Assembly (NCBI GenBank): GCA_963678675.1
Contig: OY783199.1
Location: forward strand, 8,502,355-8,566,354
Length of the DNA: 64,000 nucleotides
Origin: Xiphydria camelus
Taxonomy: Eukaryota; Arthropoda; Insecta; Hymenoptera; Xiphydriidae
Direction: 5' to 3'
Numbering within the stretch: position 1 is the first letter of the stretch; every line of letters begins with the position of its first letter. Shown in pieces: positions 1 through 14,000 of the stretch. A program made the position numbers and the translations under genes. The notes under the pieces were generated by a model. The model did no database searches. It saw only the letters and a list, made by a program, of their open reading frames with translations, and was not told the DNA's origin.

Positions 1-300
1 ATCTGACTTCAGGTTCGTGATCAGCGACACACAAAAAACCCTATACCAAATTTGGTATGAATCTGTCGATTTTCGACAATCTCGTCCGCCATATTGGATC
101 CGCCATCTTGAATTTTTGAAATCTGACTTCAGATTCGTGATCAGCGACCAAAAAAAACCTCCTATACCAACTTTGGTATGAATCCGTCGATTTTCGAAAA
201 TCTCGTCCGCCATATTGGATCCGCTATATTGAATTTTTGAAATCTGATTTGAGATTCGTGATCAGCGACCTAAAAAACCCCCCTATACTAAATTCTAGGG
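1..300. repeat. Tandem repeat, about 120-bp unit
   Basis: The phrase ATCTGACTTCAGRTTCGTG recurs at positions 1, 121 and (diverged) 242, so the period is 120-121 bp. Each unit also carries a GTCCGCCATATTGGATCC block. About two and a half units are visible, and the array probably begins before the window. No coding potential is seen. Confidence 0.85.
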
Positions 301-548
301 TTGTAGTACTATTATTCTATGCAAAATTCTAAAGTTGGTGCTAAATCTAGCGTTTAGACCAGTGTGCGTCGTGTCCTACGACGCTGTGGGGAACGTGCTC
401 GACCTCGCGATACACGTTCGTCACTCTCATCCGCCATGGTAACCAGCACGAAACACCTCAGTCACACACGAAAAATCTTTCAAAAGTAACACAATAACCA
501 GCTATCACTTAGCTTCGTTCAATACGTTGAACTTGCAGTTTATATACA
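301..548. other. Unassigned AT-rich spacer
   Basis: I see no ORF, RNA gene or clear repeat between the 120-bp satellite and the next foldback element. Confidence 0.4.
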
Positions 549-1425
549 TATACAGGGTGACATTTTTAAAACTTGCCACCCCAATATCTCAGAAGGTTAC
601 AGAGATTTTCTAAAAGAAAAAAAAACGGTTTCGGCAATGGAGAGGGGGAACCAAAATGACATAATCGGAGACGCACCCCCTCCAACCTCCTTAGGGGTAG
701 CTCCCCGACTTTGTAATCTTAAATGGCAACCCTCTCCATGTATGGTACAGCGTTGGAAAGCTCTTTAAAAATGCTTTACAACAACACCAAATTTTGGTAC
801 CTTTCGATGAGTAGTTTTCGCGCAAACGAGAAAGAAACTGCTACAAGTAAGTTTTGTCAATTTATTTATTAAAGGTCAATTACGTTACAATAAATTTTCG
901 AAATGATTTCCGTTGATTTTTCGAACTTTTTCAAATGTTGTTCTTCAAATTTTGCAACATTCTTGCGTAATTCTCTGTTTCAGTTGGTTAATGCTTGCTG
1001 GTTGAGTTTGAAAAACAACAGATTTCAGATGTCCCATAAGAAGAAATCATAGGGAGTAAGATCAGGTGATGGAAATCATTTCGAAAATTTATTGAAACGT
1101 AATTGACCTTTAATAAATAAATTGACAAAACTTACTTCTAGCAGTTTCTTTCTTGATTTGCGCGAAAACTACTCATCGAAAGGTACCAAAATTTGGTGTT
1201 GTTGTAAAGCATTTTTAAAGAGCTTTCCAACGCTGCATCATACATGGGGGGTTGCCATTTAAGATTACAAAGTTGGGGGAGCTACACCTAAGGGGGTTGG
1301 AGGGGGTGCGTCTCCGATTATGTCATTTTGGTTCCCCCTCTCCATTGCGGAAACCGTTTTTTTTTTAAATCTGTAACCTTCTGAGATATTGGAGTGGCAC
1401 GTTTTAAAAATGTCACCCTGTATAT
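549..1425. mobile_element. Foldback element with transposase relic in its loop
   Basis: Two arms of about 360 bp (549-915 and 1068-1425) are near-perfect reverse complements, starting TATACAGGGTGACATTTT and ending with its complement. The loop is not random: on the minus strand it encodes SPDLTPYDFFLW, then after a one-base shift GHLKSVVFQTQPASINQLKQ. This is the C-terminal signature of Tc1/mariner-type DDE transposases. The element looks like a defective transposon whose ends were extended into long inverted arms. Confidence 0.8.
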
Positions 1426-2051
1426 CTTAATTAAATGTTATTACACGTAGCGCGTGAAATATTCCACTTCTGATCTGTAGTATTTAATAATCGAAAAATC
1501 TCGAGAAAGGATCGAACTGCGATGAACAGCAATGATACTTCTAATTGTTAGCATGTTTGAACCGGACACCCTTCAACTGTCTGCTATTACATTACTCGTA
1601 TCATCATACATAGGATCTCAAAGGTGTATTTGGATTTGTTTTGTTTCACATTACTCAGTGACGTTATATGTACATATAATTACGCTACTGTTTATTTGGA
1701 GTAATTGAGATCTGAGGTTGAAAAATATCGCCTGCTTACAGCATGCGAACTATGCTTGCATCAAGAATAAACGGAATCGGTTATAATTTAGTTGTAAAAT
1801 TCTGGAGCCTTCGATGAAATAAAAACATCAAAGTAATAATTAGTAAGTATATAATTTCAAGTTAAATTAGGGATGGAAATCACTTACGATAAATACATGG
1901 TGTATAATAGATACTAATAACTTGACAATAAAATGTTATTATCGATGTTACTTCGCAAGTAATATCTGTCGTACTTACTCGAATGGAGGCGTCAACATGT
2001 GGAAAATGTCGAGGGACGAATAAAGGCAACATTTTACACAATCGTGCCCTC
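1426..2051. other. 3-prime flank of the DDX51-like gene
   Basis: AT-rich sequence without convincing ORFs or repeats, between the foldback element and the helicase poly(A) signal. Confidence 0.4.
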
Positions 2052-2057
2052 TTTATT
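2052..2057 (-). terminator. Poly(A) signal of the DDX51-like gene
   Basis: TTTATT on plus is AATAAA on the minus strand, about 27 bp beyond the helicase stop codon. The position fits a short 3-prime UTR. Confidence 0.6.
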
Positions 2058-2083
2058 TTAGATACGATATGGAAGCTGTAATC

Positions 2084-5000
2084 TTATTGGTGACTAGCTA
2101 TATGTCCCGATGTTTTCGTACGTTTTCTCTTTGCAGCCTTCAAACGATTAAGGGTTTCCGAACGATCCTTCTCTAGAATTTCTTTCAGTTTCTCTAAGTG
2201 AGTTTGATAATTCACCGACTCGGCCAAAACTTCCAAGCTCATACTTTCGATGGTAGGTACAACTTTATGTGCAGCAGTTAACATTCGCTTGAAAGCTCCC
2301 GTTTGGTTGGGTGTAAGCACAGAAATTGCAGTTCCCTGCACTCCCGCCCGACCGGTTCTTCCAGCTCTATAGACATAACCGTTGATATGTTTGGGAAAGT
2401 CGTAGGATACGACCAATTGCACGCCTGGAATATCTAAACCCCTGGCAAGGGCATCCGAGCTAACAAGTCTATAAGAACAAAAAGGAATTACATGTTAAAT
2501 TTACGTAGCACTCGCGCAATACTATAAGTAACTTCAAGCAACATGCGTTGTTTTTTATATGATTCGATATGCATGGTGACCGCTGATTTTAGAAATTGAA
2601 ATACCGTGACTTTTCCGGGTTTTCCAGGATCGTTTCTTAAAAAATTCCCTGACCATAAAATGAAAGAAACTAAAAAAGCTAAAGAATTTAAAAATACAAA
2701 ATTATTCATTATTTTTATTTAACCATAAACAATAAAATAAAATACTTTGTTCAACTTTTGTTTCTTTTCTTCTTTGGCTAATCGTGAACGTTTTATGATG
2801 CATTTTTTTGCTCAAAAAATTAGTTTATCCCTGCACTCCCGCCCGATCGGTTCTTCCAGCTCTATAGATATAACCATTGATATGTTTGGAAAAAGTCGTA
2901 GGATACGACCAATTGCACGCCTAGAATATCTAAACCCTTGGCAAGGGCATCCAAGCTAACAAGTCTGTAAGAACAAAAAGCAGAACCTAATTCTTTAATG
3001 TTCTCCTCAATCGTAAATAATTTTTGGCGAGTTTCTTCTAGAATTTTATTTTTTGCACATTTAAAGCTTTCAATTTCAATCCAGCCTGTCCTTTTTCATT
3101 ACGTGCAGTTTTAGATGCCTCATCCTTAGATTTGTTCTCTTTACAAGCTTTAGTATACCGTGCATGAGCATTACGACAATACTGAATAATTTTTTTTGTA
3201 ACGTCAAAATTCTGAATTCCTCCTACATTATTAATCGCATCATAGACTTGTCTTTGGGCTACTAGTGATTCTTCATTTAAATTTTCAATTAAATACTCAT
3301 TATTCACTGAAAAAACCCCTCTCTAAAGACGCATTGCCATGTGACAAAATGAAAATCATTTTAAGGAACGATCTAAATAACTTCATCGTACTTTTGTGAT
3401 TTGGGTATTGTTTTCTGTAACCATGAGTTATCCAGTCGAGTCTCAGAAAAATTATCCAAAGTTGCAGAAAATAATCCCGTCGTGCAGCTACTTTTTCTCT
3501 TTTTCTATTTTATCTACCAAAATCCCTGAAATCCATTTGTGCTGACATATTTAATATGTCCAGAGCTAGTTTGAGTCGTTTATTACGAAGTAAGGACTCT
3601 TTTGCAATTGTTGGATCCAAAAAAGAAATACCTTTTGTTAGTTTGTATTTAAGTGGGCTACATGCCAGTAATTTATTGCAAAAATTCTGCAATATTTTTC
3701 GGCAATCTTGTCAAAACACCAGAATATCTCGGTCTGACAATAATTTTCGAACTACACGAATTGCTTCGCATATAACATGCCCTAACTCGATTTCTTTGTC
3801 AGAAAGTAATTTTTTTCGTCATTTACATCAATTTTTGAAATACATAACATGTCGTCGAGTACTTCTTGTTTTATAAAACGAGACATTAAATTCCTCATAA
3901 GTGTCAATAAGGATTCGTACAGCAAAGGTTCTAAGGGCTCGTTGTTTTGAAATTTTGTTAAAAAAGACTCAACTTCTGAAGCGATTGACTGAAAAAATCC
4001 CATTTTGCCTGCAACAATGGATCTTGAAGACAATCGCGGACAATTTTAAAGCTGTCATAAGTAGGTTCTTTTTTATCAGTCTTAACTTGTTGAACATATT
4101 TTTCAATAAAAGGAAAAATACGTATTGCACGTTCTGCTACTTTTTAATTCTCAACCCATCGTATTGTGCAAAATTTTTGAGGGAATTCCTTTGAGCCTGA
4201 GTAGTGGATGTAATCAGCTCGTCGAGCAGGAACGTTATGAAAAAGATTGTAAATAGCTCGAAGAAATGAAGTAATCGGCCATTTGATACATTTGAAGATA
4301 TTTTTAAATGCATTATTTACAGCATGCAGACCACAAGATCCTAAATCTACTAGCTCTGGCGTTTGCGGATCTCCTTTTATTGACCTCATTGACGACAACA
4401 ATATCCCGCAGGATGTCCTCAATGAAGCTCGTGAGGCTGAGTTTATAAAATTGCTTTAGATTTTTGCTATTTTTCAATGGGGATGGGGGAAAAATAGTAT
4501 ATGTCATCCGGATTACCGCCTTATGACATAAGATACTATTCACTGAGCTCAACAAATTTCCCTAACCTTTCCATGACTTTTCCATATCGCACAAAATTCC
4601 CTGACTTTTCCAGGTTTTCCAGAATTCCCTGACCAGTGGCCACCATGAATATGTCATCGTTATAAACGTTAGATGAAACTTACACTTGGATGCTTCCTTC
4701 ACAAAATTTCTTCAACACATCTTCCCGCTGTTTCGGTATCAATTGCGCCGAAATCTCGCCAACTTTCAGGTTTTCATCGCTCAAAAACGAACCCAGGAGA
4801 ATCGTCAATCGATGCGCCGTTTCACCGGAATTTGTAAAAACTAGTGTTTTCTCTACGGCGTCTTTCTCCGTTAAAACTTTGAAAAGAGCGAGAGGTTTGT
4901 ATTCCGCGGAGCATTCCACGGCGCGCTCTGATAGTTCGTTCGGGCTGGTGTAGCGTCCCACGAAATTTCCAGCCTCCTTATCCAGGTCAACATCATCGTC

Positions 5001-8000
5001 CCTGTCTGATATCAATACAGATGTAAACAGCATAGGCTGGAATAATCCGAGTCTGCTGAGCTTCTCTGGATCCTGTGATAATGTTGCACTGAACAGCAGT
5101 TTTTGCGCCGGCGGGATTGGGCTGCCGAAAGACATTTGAAATTTTATTTAAACTACGCACTATAGAGCACAATGTACATTCATTAGTTCTGGTCGTTGAA
5201 TGAAATTGTGTTTCAATTAAAATTCAACTGAATACAAATTCCAGAGATTTAATTAAATTAATAATGCATTCAATAGAGGATTTGAAGTTTAATCTACTCT
5301 AAAATTCTCATTCAATTGGAATTTAATTACTAATTGCTTCAGTAATGTGTTTGCGGATAGAATCCACGATCGCAAGTGTATACCCAGCGATAATAATTCT
5401 GATCGACCCGCTTTGGGTGACAGAACTTCATTGAAGTCATCAGTACTTAAACAATTTGAGCGAGCCTTATTATTTTGTTATGAAAGCTAAATCTGATTGA
5501 TCCTTCATGGGAAAATAAGAATCTGCTCGTATCGTTCAGCTATGTTTAACTGGGTAAAGTCCCGCTACCCAAAGCGGATCGATCGGAATCATCGTCGCTG
5601 GATGTATGTATAGCTGCGGCCATGATTCTGATCGACCCGCTTTGGATAACGGTACTTATCGAGTCGATCGTAGCTAAACGGTCGACTCGATAAGTACCGT
5701 TATCCAAAGCGGGTTGATCAGAATAGGGACCGTGCAAGGCGAATAGGGCGCCATTTGAAAGCTGTTGTGTAAAGTAATTGGGAGGAATTTAACAAGCGCA
5801 TAAAGGGCAGTTACAGTGGAATTCCTTTTTAAATAAAATAATTAAAATTAAATATTTTTTTGTAAAATGCCTTCCTCGAAAAAAACCTGTTGCGTCAAAG
5901 GTTGCTCAAATACACCAGATCGTGTACGAAATATTAATCCATCAGTATAATTCTATTCCTTTCCTACAAGTACCTAGTGTTCACTTGCCATTGAAGAATC
6001 ACAAACGTGTAAAATGGATTAATGCAGTTAAAAATTGCATTAATCCACTGCTACAGTATTCTGATAATATATACAGTATGTCCCGTGGATAACGCAAGTA
6101 TTTGAATTTCCCTGACATTTGACTTTGGTAGTACTTGGAACGGTGCTGTAATTAGAGTTGATTTTAGAAGAGTGCGCTGCGTTCTTACGAGCCGTGTTTT
6201 CGAAACCTGTATGATTATTCCTCATCACTTTTACACATTATTTACAAATTCAGTTAATTTCGAGGTTAGACGCTTCGATCTCCCGAATTGACAGTTCCCG
6301 GGAAATCAGACGTTTTACACTTTTCGCTCTCGAAACACGGCTCGTAAGAACGCAGCGCACTCTTCTGAAGTCAACTCTAACTACAGCACCGTTCCAAGCA
6401 CTACCAGTCAAATGTCAGGGAAATTCAAATACTTGCGTTTTATCCACGGGATATAGTGTATAAAGAAAATGCATTATGCCATGATCACAATACAACAGGA
6501 AATCTGCAGTACTGATCAATGTATGACCCACATTATTTACTAATAAATAAATTGAATTACTTGGGTTTTTAATTAGAGCAGAGTGACCTTCTAATTAGAG
6601 CAAGATACACCCTGCGACTCGGATTCTGTCGCTGGTGACTTTCTAAAGTATCATTTTTAAATATACTAGCCAATGAACAACTAATTCTCATGCCCTCATT
6701 AGCTACGGTGGCGTCTATCCTTATTAATGAAAGCATGAGGATTGATTAATCATTGGTTAGTACATTTAAAAGTAACATTTAAAAAAGTCACCAGCGACAG
6801 AATCCGAGTCGCAGGTTGTAATAGGTATCTAACGGTCGGTAACCGTCAACGTATTTATCAGAGGGGATCCGTATTTGTCAAGCTCAGCGCAGAGGGCACT
6901 GCGGTACTTGGTACATTACGCGGATAGATATGAACAGAGAATGAGTGAGAAATATTTAAATTGGGCAGTAGATCAGTTAAAAGGTGAATTAAATCGTCGG
7001 GGAGCTTCTTTACAAGGAAAGAAGAAAGATCTTCTGGACATGTAGATAAATTCCAAATTATATGTGAATACAATCCTCATAACCTTAACAATTTCATTAT
7101 TTATGAAAGAAATCGTTCGAATACACGTATGGTAAAAAAATGATCAATTAGATCATGAGCAATATATTTTTTATTTCAGATTATGCTTGTACGATGCAAA
7201 TAACTATTTTAATTTCCCGAACACCTCAACTTCAAATGATAATAGCAGTAGTTTGGATCCAACGTTTTGGTCACCAAATTCTTTATAGTATAAAGACATT
7301 AATGCAGATACCCCATCATTTCTTGGAATAGCCACAGAACGACGTGATTTCCAATACATATACAGCATAACATAATGTAATACGATTTAAGGTAGTCGGA
7401 CCGCTATAACACTTTTCCAGCAATTTTTTTAAAATTTTGTCAGATTTTAGATTATAAAAAACTGATAACTTTTCCTAATAAATGAAATCATTCTGACGTT
7501 TAGAAATAGAGATATTCGGTTTTTATTTCTCCATTGAAATCAATGAGAGACAGAGCCGTCTGGAGCCTCCGCAGTCGCGCGCGTGCGGGCGTGCGCGCGG
7601 CGTAGTACGGCCCTGTCTCATTGATTTCATTGAAGAAATAAAAACCAAATATCTCTATTTTTAAACGTCAGAATAATTTTATTCATAAGGAGGTTATCAG
7701 TTTTTTTATAATCTAAAATCTGACAAAAGTTTTAAAAAATTGCTCGAAAAGTGCTGTAGCGGTCCAACTACCTTAAACCTCAAACGATTTAGATCACAAT
7801 ATACGTAAAATACATTTATAGATATCTAATTTCATTATTTTTATGCTCCAACTGCTAGACTACAGATTTCGAATCATCGATATATATGTAATTTTTTAAT
7901 AAATAATTCATTGTTGTATTTAACGGATTGAAATGCACGCGGAAAAGCCTAGGCAGTGCTGCTGCCGCCAAGTGGTGAAATTTGGCAGTGAACTTCCCCA

Positions 8001-11000
8001 TTAATATTGATAAAACAGTTTTCACTGTGGAACGATAATTAATTATTAATTACATATGTATTATTTCCCAAATGAAATTAACAATAGGGTTCAATTCCCC
8101 AAATGATTTCCAATTGATTCGTCTGTAATTTGACAATTTCTAATTAATATTTGCTATCTATACGGTCAAGTAAAAAATAATTTATAATAAATTAATTAAC
8201 GTTTCCAAAATCTGAAACTAATTTCCTAAATATCCCGAAACTATTTCCAAACGATAGGAGTAATTCCTAATTAATTATAAAATTATTGTCTGCTAGGCAG
8301 ACGGTGGTCCTTGTTACTCGCCTAAATTTGTGTCCCCGCTATTGTGTCCGCCGCAGCGCGGCGCCAGCAGTAACGTGATTGTGGCGATCTACTACCACGA
8401 CCGACCGCCAGGCGGCTACTACACCGATCCACCGGCTACCACGGCTCCCGCGCATCTCACGCCCTATCTCTCGGACTTCTCGCTAGTACTCGGACACGAC
8501 CAGATTTCTATATAGGCTAGGCAAGTATCTCTAGTGGCGCCACGATGTGGTCGCAGTTCGTAACTTTGGGGTGATAAGTGACCAATCAGGATCAAGTATT
8601 CCGTTGTGGTGGGTGACAGACAACGGAATACTTGATCCTGATTGGTCACTTATCACCCCAAAGTTTCGTGGACTATCCACGAGGTCGCGCGCGCGTCAAT
8701 AATTTGAGATACTTGCCTAGCCTATATCACCGAGGCTCACCGACACCAGTGGCGGGTAGGCGAGTGGCATCGGCGACGCACACATCATTTAGCTCGCCGT
8801 CACATGACGTTACCCCCTCCATGTTCTCCGCACATGGCACGGCATCGTTAACAATAAAGTTAAAAAAATGATTTTACATTTAAACATAAAAAATATACCG
8901 AATATACACAATCCACGGAATTATGTTCGAATAACACTACACGCCCGTTATTATAGGCTAGGCAAGCATCTCTGGTGGCGCTCCCAAGTGAGCAAAAGTC
9001 GCAGCTTTTTGGGCGGATAGATCAGGATATTGTGTATAATGGAGCTTGACAAAAGTGGTGAAAAAAGAAAGAAAAAAGTGTCAAATCCCAATTGTTGCGT
9101 TGTGGGCTGTAACAGCGTTGATGGAAAAAAAAGTGATGGAGTGCATTTTTATAGATTCCCGAAACGTCCGTGGGAATTAAAACGTAAGAGAATTTGTGGA
9201 TAATAGCTGTACGTCGTACCCCAAGTGAGTAGTTTTACTTGTTTTGATGGCTGAGGATTATTTATAAGGAGAAAAAATACAAATAAGAGGGAATTTCGAT
9301 TAATTTGCCCTTATACTAAAATGATTTTCTTACAGCCCCGATGGCATGCCTTAGAAGCCTACTGAAAATAGCAGGATATGCAGTCTGCACTTTTGTGGAG
9401 GTGCAAAATTCAATAACCCTTTAAAGGAAGCGTATAATCCCACGATCTTCCTGCAATTTATAAAAAAAAGAAAAGCGTCTTGCAATTCACAAAGAACTGA
9501 GAGACTTCTGAAAAAGAGAAAGGAAGGAAATGTTGCAGCTTGGAGTTTTCTTGGTAAGTTTGAATGGGCATAATTATTGGAAACATATTCGCACAATCAA
9601 ATTTTGAAAAATTATTTCTGATGGTACAGAGGAGCAGGATATGACGGTGGAGGCGGCTCCGAAATCTCAAGAAATAGCTATTCAAACAGACCCGATTTTA
9701 GGTGAAGAGCAATTAACAACTGGTACTGGCTTATTAACATTATATTGTTGGCAAAAGATAGCGTATTAAAAGAAGTTTCAACCCAAACGTGCATCGTACT
9801 GGGGTCGAAATGCAAAGAAAGAATGCAAATTCCGCATCCAAAAGAACAGAAGACTGTTAGAGTTGCTCCAGACTGTCCACCAAGGATTGGATTTCTCGGT
9901 TTTGACGACATTCAAAATGATACGACTATGAAGCAGCTCGGAGGAGTTACACTAGCTTTCTTTTACATTCTGCTACCATTTATCCAACCAAAGGAAACAG
10001 GACAACCTGCCTATTACAGAACTCTATATGCGCCAAACAGATTGTAACAGTCTCTCATGAAAATGAAACTTGGATTGAGCTTCGGAACAATCAGATGCTT
10101 TTTCAAGGTGTCGTGACAGCTAGTCACAAATTGAGAACCTTTTAAGGTAGTTGGACCGCTATAGCACTTTCCCAGCAATTTTTAAAAAATTTTGTCAGAT
10201 TATAGATTATAAAAAAACTGATAACTTTTCCTTATGAATGAAACCATTCTGACGTTTAGAAATAGAGATATTCGGTTTTTATTTCTCCATTAAAATCAAT
10301 GAGAGAAACAGGGCCGTGTGGAGCCTCCGCAGTCGCGCGCGTACGTGCGTGCGCGCGGCGTAGTACGGCCCTGTCTCATTGATTTCAATGGAGAAATAAA
10401 AACCGAATATCTCTATTTCTAAACGTCAGAATGATTTCATTCATAAAGAAAAGTTATCAGTTTTTTTATAATCTATAATCTGACATTTTTTAAAAATTGT
10501 TGGAAAAGTGCTATAGCGGTCCAACTACCTGAAGATACTTTTCGTTACTGTTGCTTCAAATAATGTACAAATAAACCCATCTGTCACATATACAAGCCGT
10601 CTCCACTTCGCCCAATAATGCAAACAACTGCCACGAGATAGCGCGCCGATCGCGGTCAGGCGATGCTTGCCTAGCCTATTGGCGATTTCCATTATCGAAC
10701 ATGACATCTGGTGGCAGAATCTGGAACTAGTCTATTTGGGTTCCAGATTTAACCCTTTCGCTCACGGTGTCCACAAATGTAGATTAATGTATATATAAGG
10801 TCATAAATTAGAATTTTTACCGTTTGTTCACAAGAAGTACATTCGTGGACATTGTAACGAACGTATAAGACATATATAGCCATAAAAATTAAAAATTAAA
10901 TTTATAAATAAACCAAAAAAAATTAAATTTATGAAAAAAAAAATTTTTTTATCAGAAAAATTAAAATTTAAAGCATCGAACAGCTGGAATATACATTATC

Positions 11001-14000
11001 AATTGTATAGCTGTAAAAATAAAAATTCGTGAGTGAAAGGGTTAAACAAACGTGGCTTTTGTATGACATGTGGTTTGCATCTTTGGTATGGAACCAGTAA
11101 CTATGTGTGGCGGAGAAGACAAAGTTGATGTTTGCAGCACTAGAGCATAAATTGTCCACGAAGGTTCATATTTTTCTTCAACCACAGTTCCATACAAAAT
11201 CACGTGCTTTGCTTGGAGCACTTCTTCGCCTTCACAGAAGTTCTTCGAATCTGCGTTACACTTCCCGTAATTAAATATTGTCTTTCATTTTAAACACGGC
11301 ATATTCTAATAATAGTAATGTCGTAATATAACAAAAATGTTGAGAAGAGCGCAAAAACACCAGTAACAGACTACAGCTGTGCGGTTGTTTACAAAATGAA
11401 CCCAAATAGGACGGCCATTTGCATAACTACTGTGGTGCCACCATCGGTAGTGGAAATCGCCAATAATGATCTATTAACATCACATGTGAGTGGCGCCACG
11501 CAGCGGTATTGTTTCCAACGGCTTCAATAGTGGGGACAAAATTTATATAAGGCGTATTGGTGTAGTTTCATAGGGCTGGTCCCTATCATTGAACGCACGT
11601 GTACAGTACACTACATTATAGCGATGAAATTAATTTAAATTATCGTTACAACGACAGTTTCATCACCTGGCGTGGAAATTTGCAATACTGAGCGGCGGCG
11701 CCAAAGAATGAGGCGGTGGAAGATACTGCAACCAATCAGTCGCGCGATCGGCCTCATCGATAACGAGAAATCTCAGAGCGTCCAAAGAGAAACCGCTGGT
11801 TTTCTGGATGTGATCCACCAAGCGACCGGGTGTAGCTATGACTATATCGGCGCGGCTTATGCATTTTCCAGTTGCGGCTTGAAATCAGAAATGTGATTGT
11901 ATTCAACGATGTCCCGTTGTTTCCTGCTGTATGAAATTGATAAAATACAAACTTGTTTTAACGAGTTGGGATTGCTCCTGCTCGAAGGACGAGGCGCCCG
12001 ATATCAAAACAACTCTGAGACTCGTAGGCGTGGCATACGTCGACATGACTTTGAAAACTTGAGTGGCCAATTCCTGCACGGGTAATACAACCAAACACCG
12101 AACTTTTGGAACTAATCGAGACTGTAAGTCTTGCACAACTGGCAATACGTATGCCAATGTTTTTCCTGCATAAGAATAGCGCATTTCGATTACGTATAAA
12201 ATCAAAAGATCGCATAATCGTGAATATCGTATTTTTTATTCTTGCAACATTCTAATTAAATTTATGTTATAAAGCTCTTTCTGATATACGCTTTTAGAGG
12301 ACTTCATATACATATTACTCGTATAATAGAATCTAGACTGTAAACTATCACTAAATAGGCCGTACGACCCGTGTAGAAATTCTTTAAAGGCTGTAATCGG
12401 GCCCCTATTAGATTCCCTAATATTGACAAGGCTCTAATCGGGAACCTTAGTCGGATCCCAATAGGCTATATTACACTTTGTTTGTCAGAGCCTCAAAGGC
12501 TACTCTATGGATGACGCATTACTTGGATGCCCGATAAGGCCCTGGTTAGGCCCTTGTCAAGCTACCGACACAATAATTCTGATATGGAAGCCCTGACAGT
12601 GCCTATACGGGACCAAATTAAAAATGTGTGACATACCCTGTAAGGGCCCGATCAAGCAATTTCTACACGGGGACTGTCTAGTCTGAGTTATACGCTAAAA
12701 ACTATTGGAAGGCGGTCTATAATCCACTATGGGATTTCGCTCTATGTATGGTTTGCTCATTATTGCCCTGTATACAGGGCGTTCCATGATTTCCATGAAA
12801 TTTCGCACACAGGTTAATGTAGAACAGCTCTAAGCAATAATTAAATAATTTTTAAAAATTCTCCAGTGGCGTAGATACTAGGGGCCGGTACCCTCCTTTC
12901 CCCCTCCCAATCTTCGGCGCCACTAGACATTTTGCAAAGGAAATTTAATTATTGGATTCCCCGTTTAATTTAGAGAAAAAAATCACCCTTGCAAATTTTT
13001 GATTTATGGCTTCGTTTTTAAGATATTTATTTTAATTTATAGGGTTGCGTTTAATTTAAAGAAAAAAATCTCAAAAACGAAGTCACAAATCAAAAATTTG
13101 CAAGGGTGATTTTTTTCTTTAAATTAAACGGGGAATCCAATAATTAAATTTTCTTTGCAAAATATCCAGTGGCGCCGAAGATTGGGAAGGAGAAAAGGGG
13201 AATGAGAAAACCATTTTTTTTTCAAAACTTTGACACCCTATATCTTTGTTAGGAAACATGTTTGAAACAAATTTTCTCATGAGAATCTATTTTTTTTGTT
13301 GCTCTATCACATATCACAATTAATGGAGTTCAACCTAGCTTTGGCCTGCTCGCAACCCTATAAATTAAAATAAATATCTCAAAAACGAAGCCATAAACCA
13401 AAAATTTGCAAGGGTGATTTTTTTCTCTAAATTAAACGGGGAATCCAATAATTAAATTTTCTTTGCAAAATATCCAGTGGCGCCGAAGATTGGGAGGGAG
13501 AAAGAGGGGTACCGGCCCCTAGTATCTACGCCACTGGAGAATTTTTAAAAATTATTTGATTATTGCTTTGAGCTGTTCTACATTAGCCTGTGTGCGAAAC
13601 TTTATGGAAATCGATCAAGTAGTTTAGAAGTTATGATGAGAAAACCATTTTTTTTTCGAAACTTTGACACCCTGTATCTTTGTTAGGAAACATTTTTGAA
13701 ACAAATTTTCTTATGAAAGTCTACTTTTTTTTTTGTTGTTCTATCACATATCAAAAAAAATGACGTTTAACCTGGTCCACCCTGTATACAGGATGAGTTT
13801 TCCAAGTATCGAAGCTCTATTTATTTCCATTATTTGCCACTTTACGAAAAACTCTTTCGAATAAATGTTGTTTGGTGCCAAGGGAAACATATGATAGCTT
13901 GTGGACATCTCTACCCAAGCGACATTTCTACTATAGTACAAGTTTATAAGAAGAGCTCAACCGCGCTTATTTCCCTATCGGATCTCAACTGAATCTTAAA

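Larger units (their letters stand above)
8955..10677 (+). mobile_element. THAP-coding DNA transposon, decayed (ISL2EU-like)
   Basis: Termini are AGGCTAGGCAAGCATC and its complement with AT duplications, a 2-bp duplication I associate with ISL2EU-type elements. A plus-strand THAP exon starts at ATG 9039 ([18 protein letters not shown]) with donor GTAAGA. The next exon completes the domain ([17 protein letters not shown]) after a small frame break and ends at a GTAAGT donor near 9554. A third block (9640-10045) contains [17 protein letters not shown], which resembles the region ahead of the DDE nuclease in such elements. The catalytic part is missing, and a TTAA-type MITE sits at 10147-10529. 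Confidence 0.72.

Noticed and set aside
1..300. CRISPR-like array
   Set aside because: Units are about 120 bp and repeat along their full length without unique spacers; this is a satellite.
8330..8515. Coding exon in the GC-rich segment
   Set aside because: Open for only 61 codons, no ATG start, no motif, and its end is the MITE boundary.
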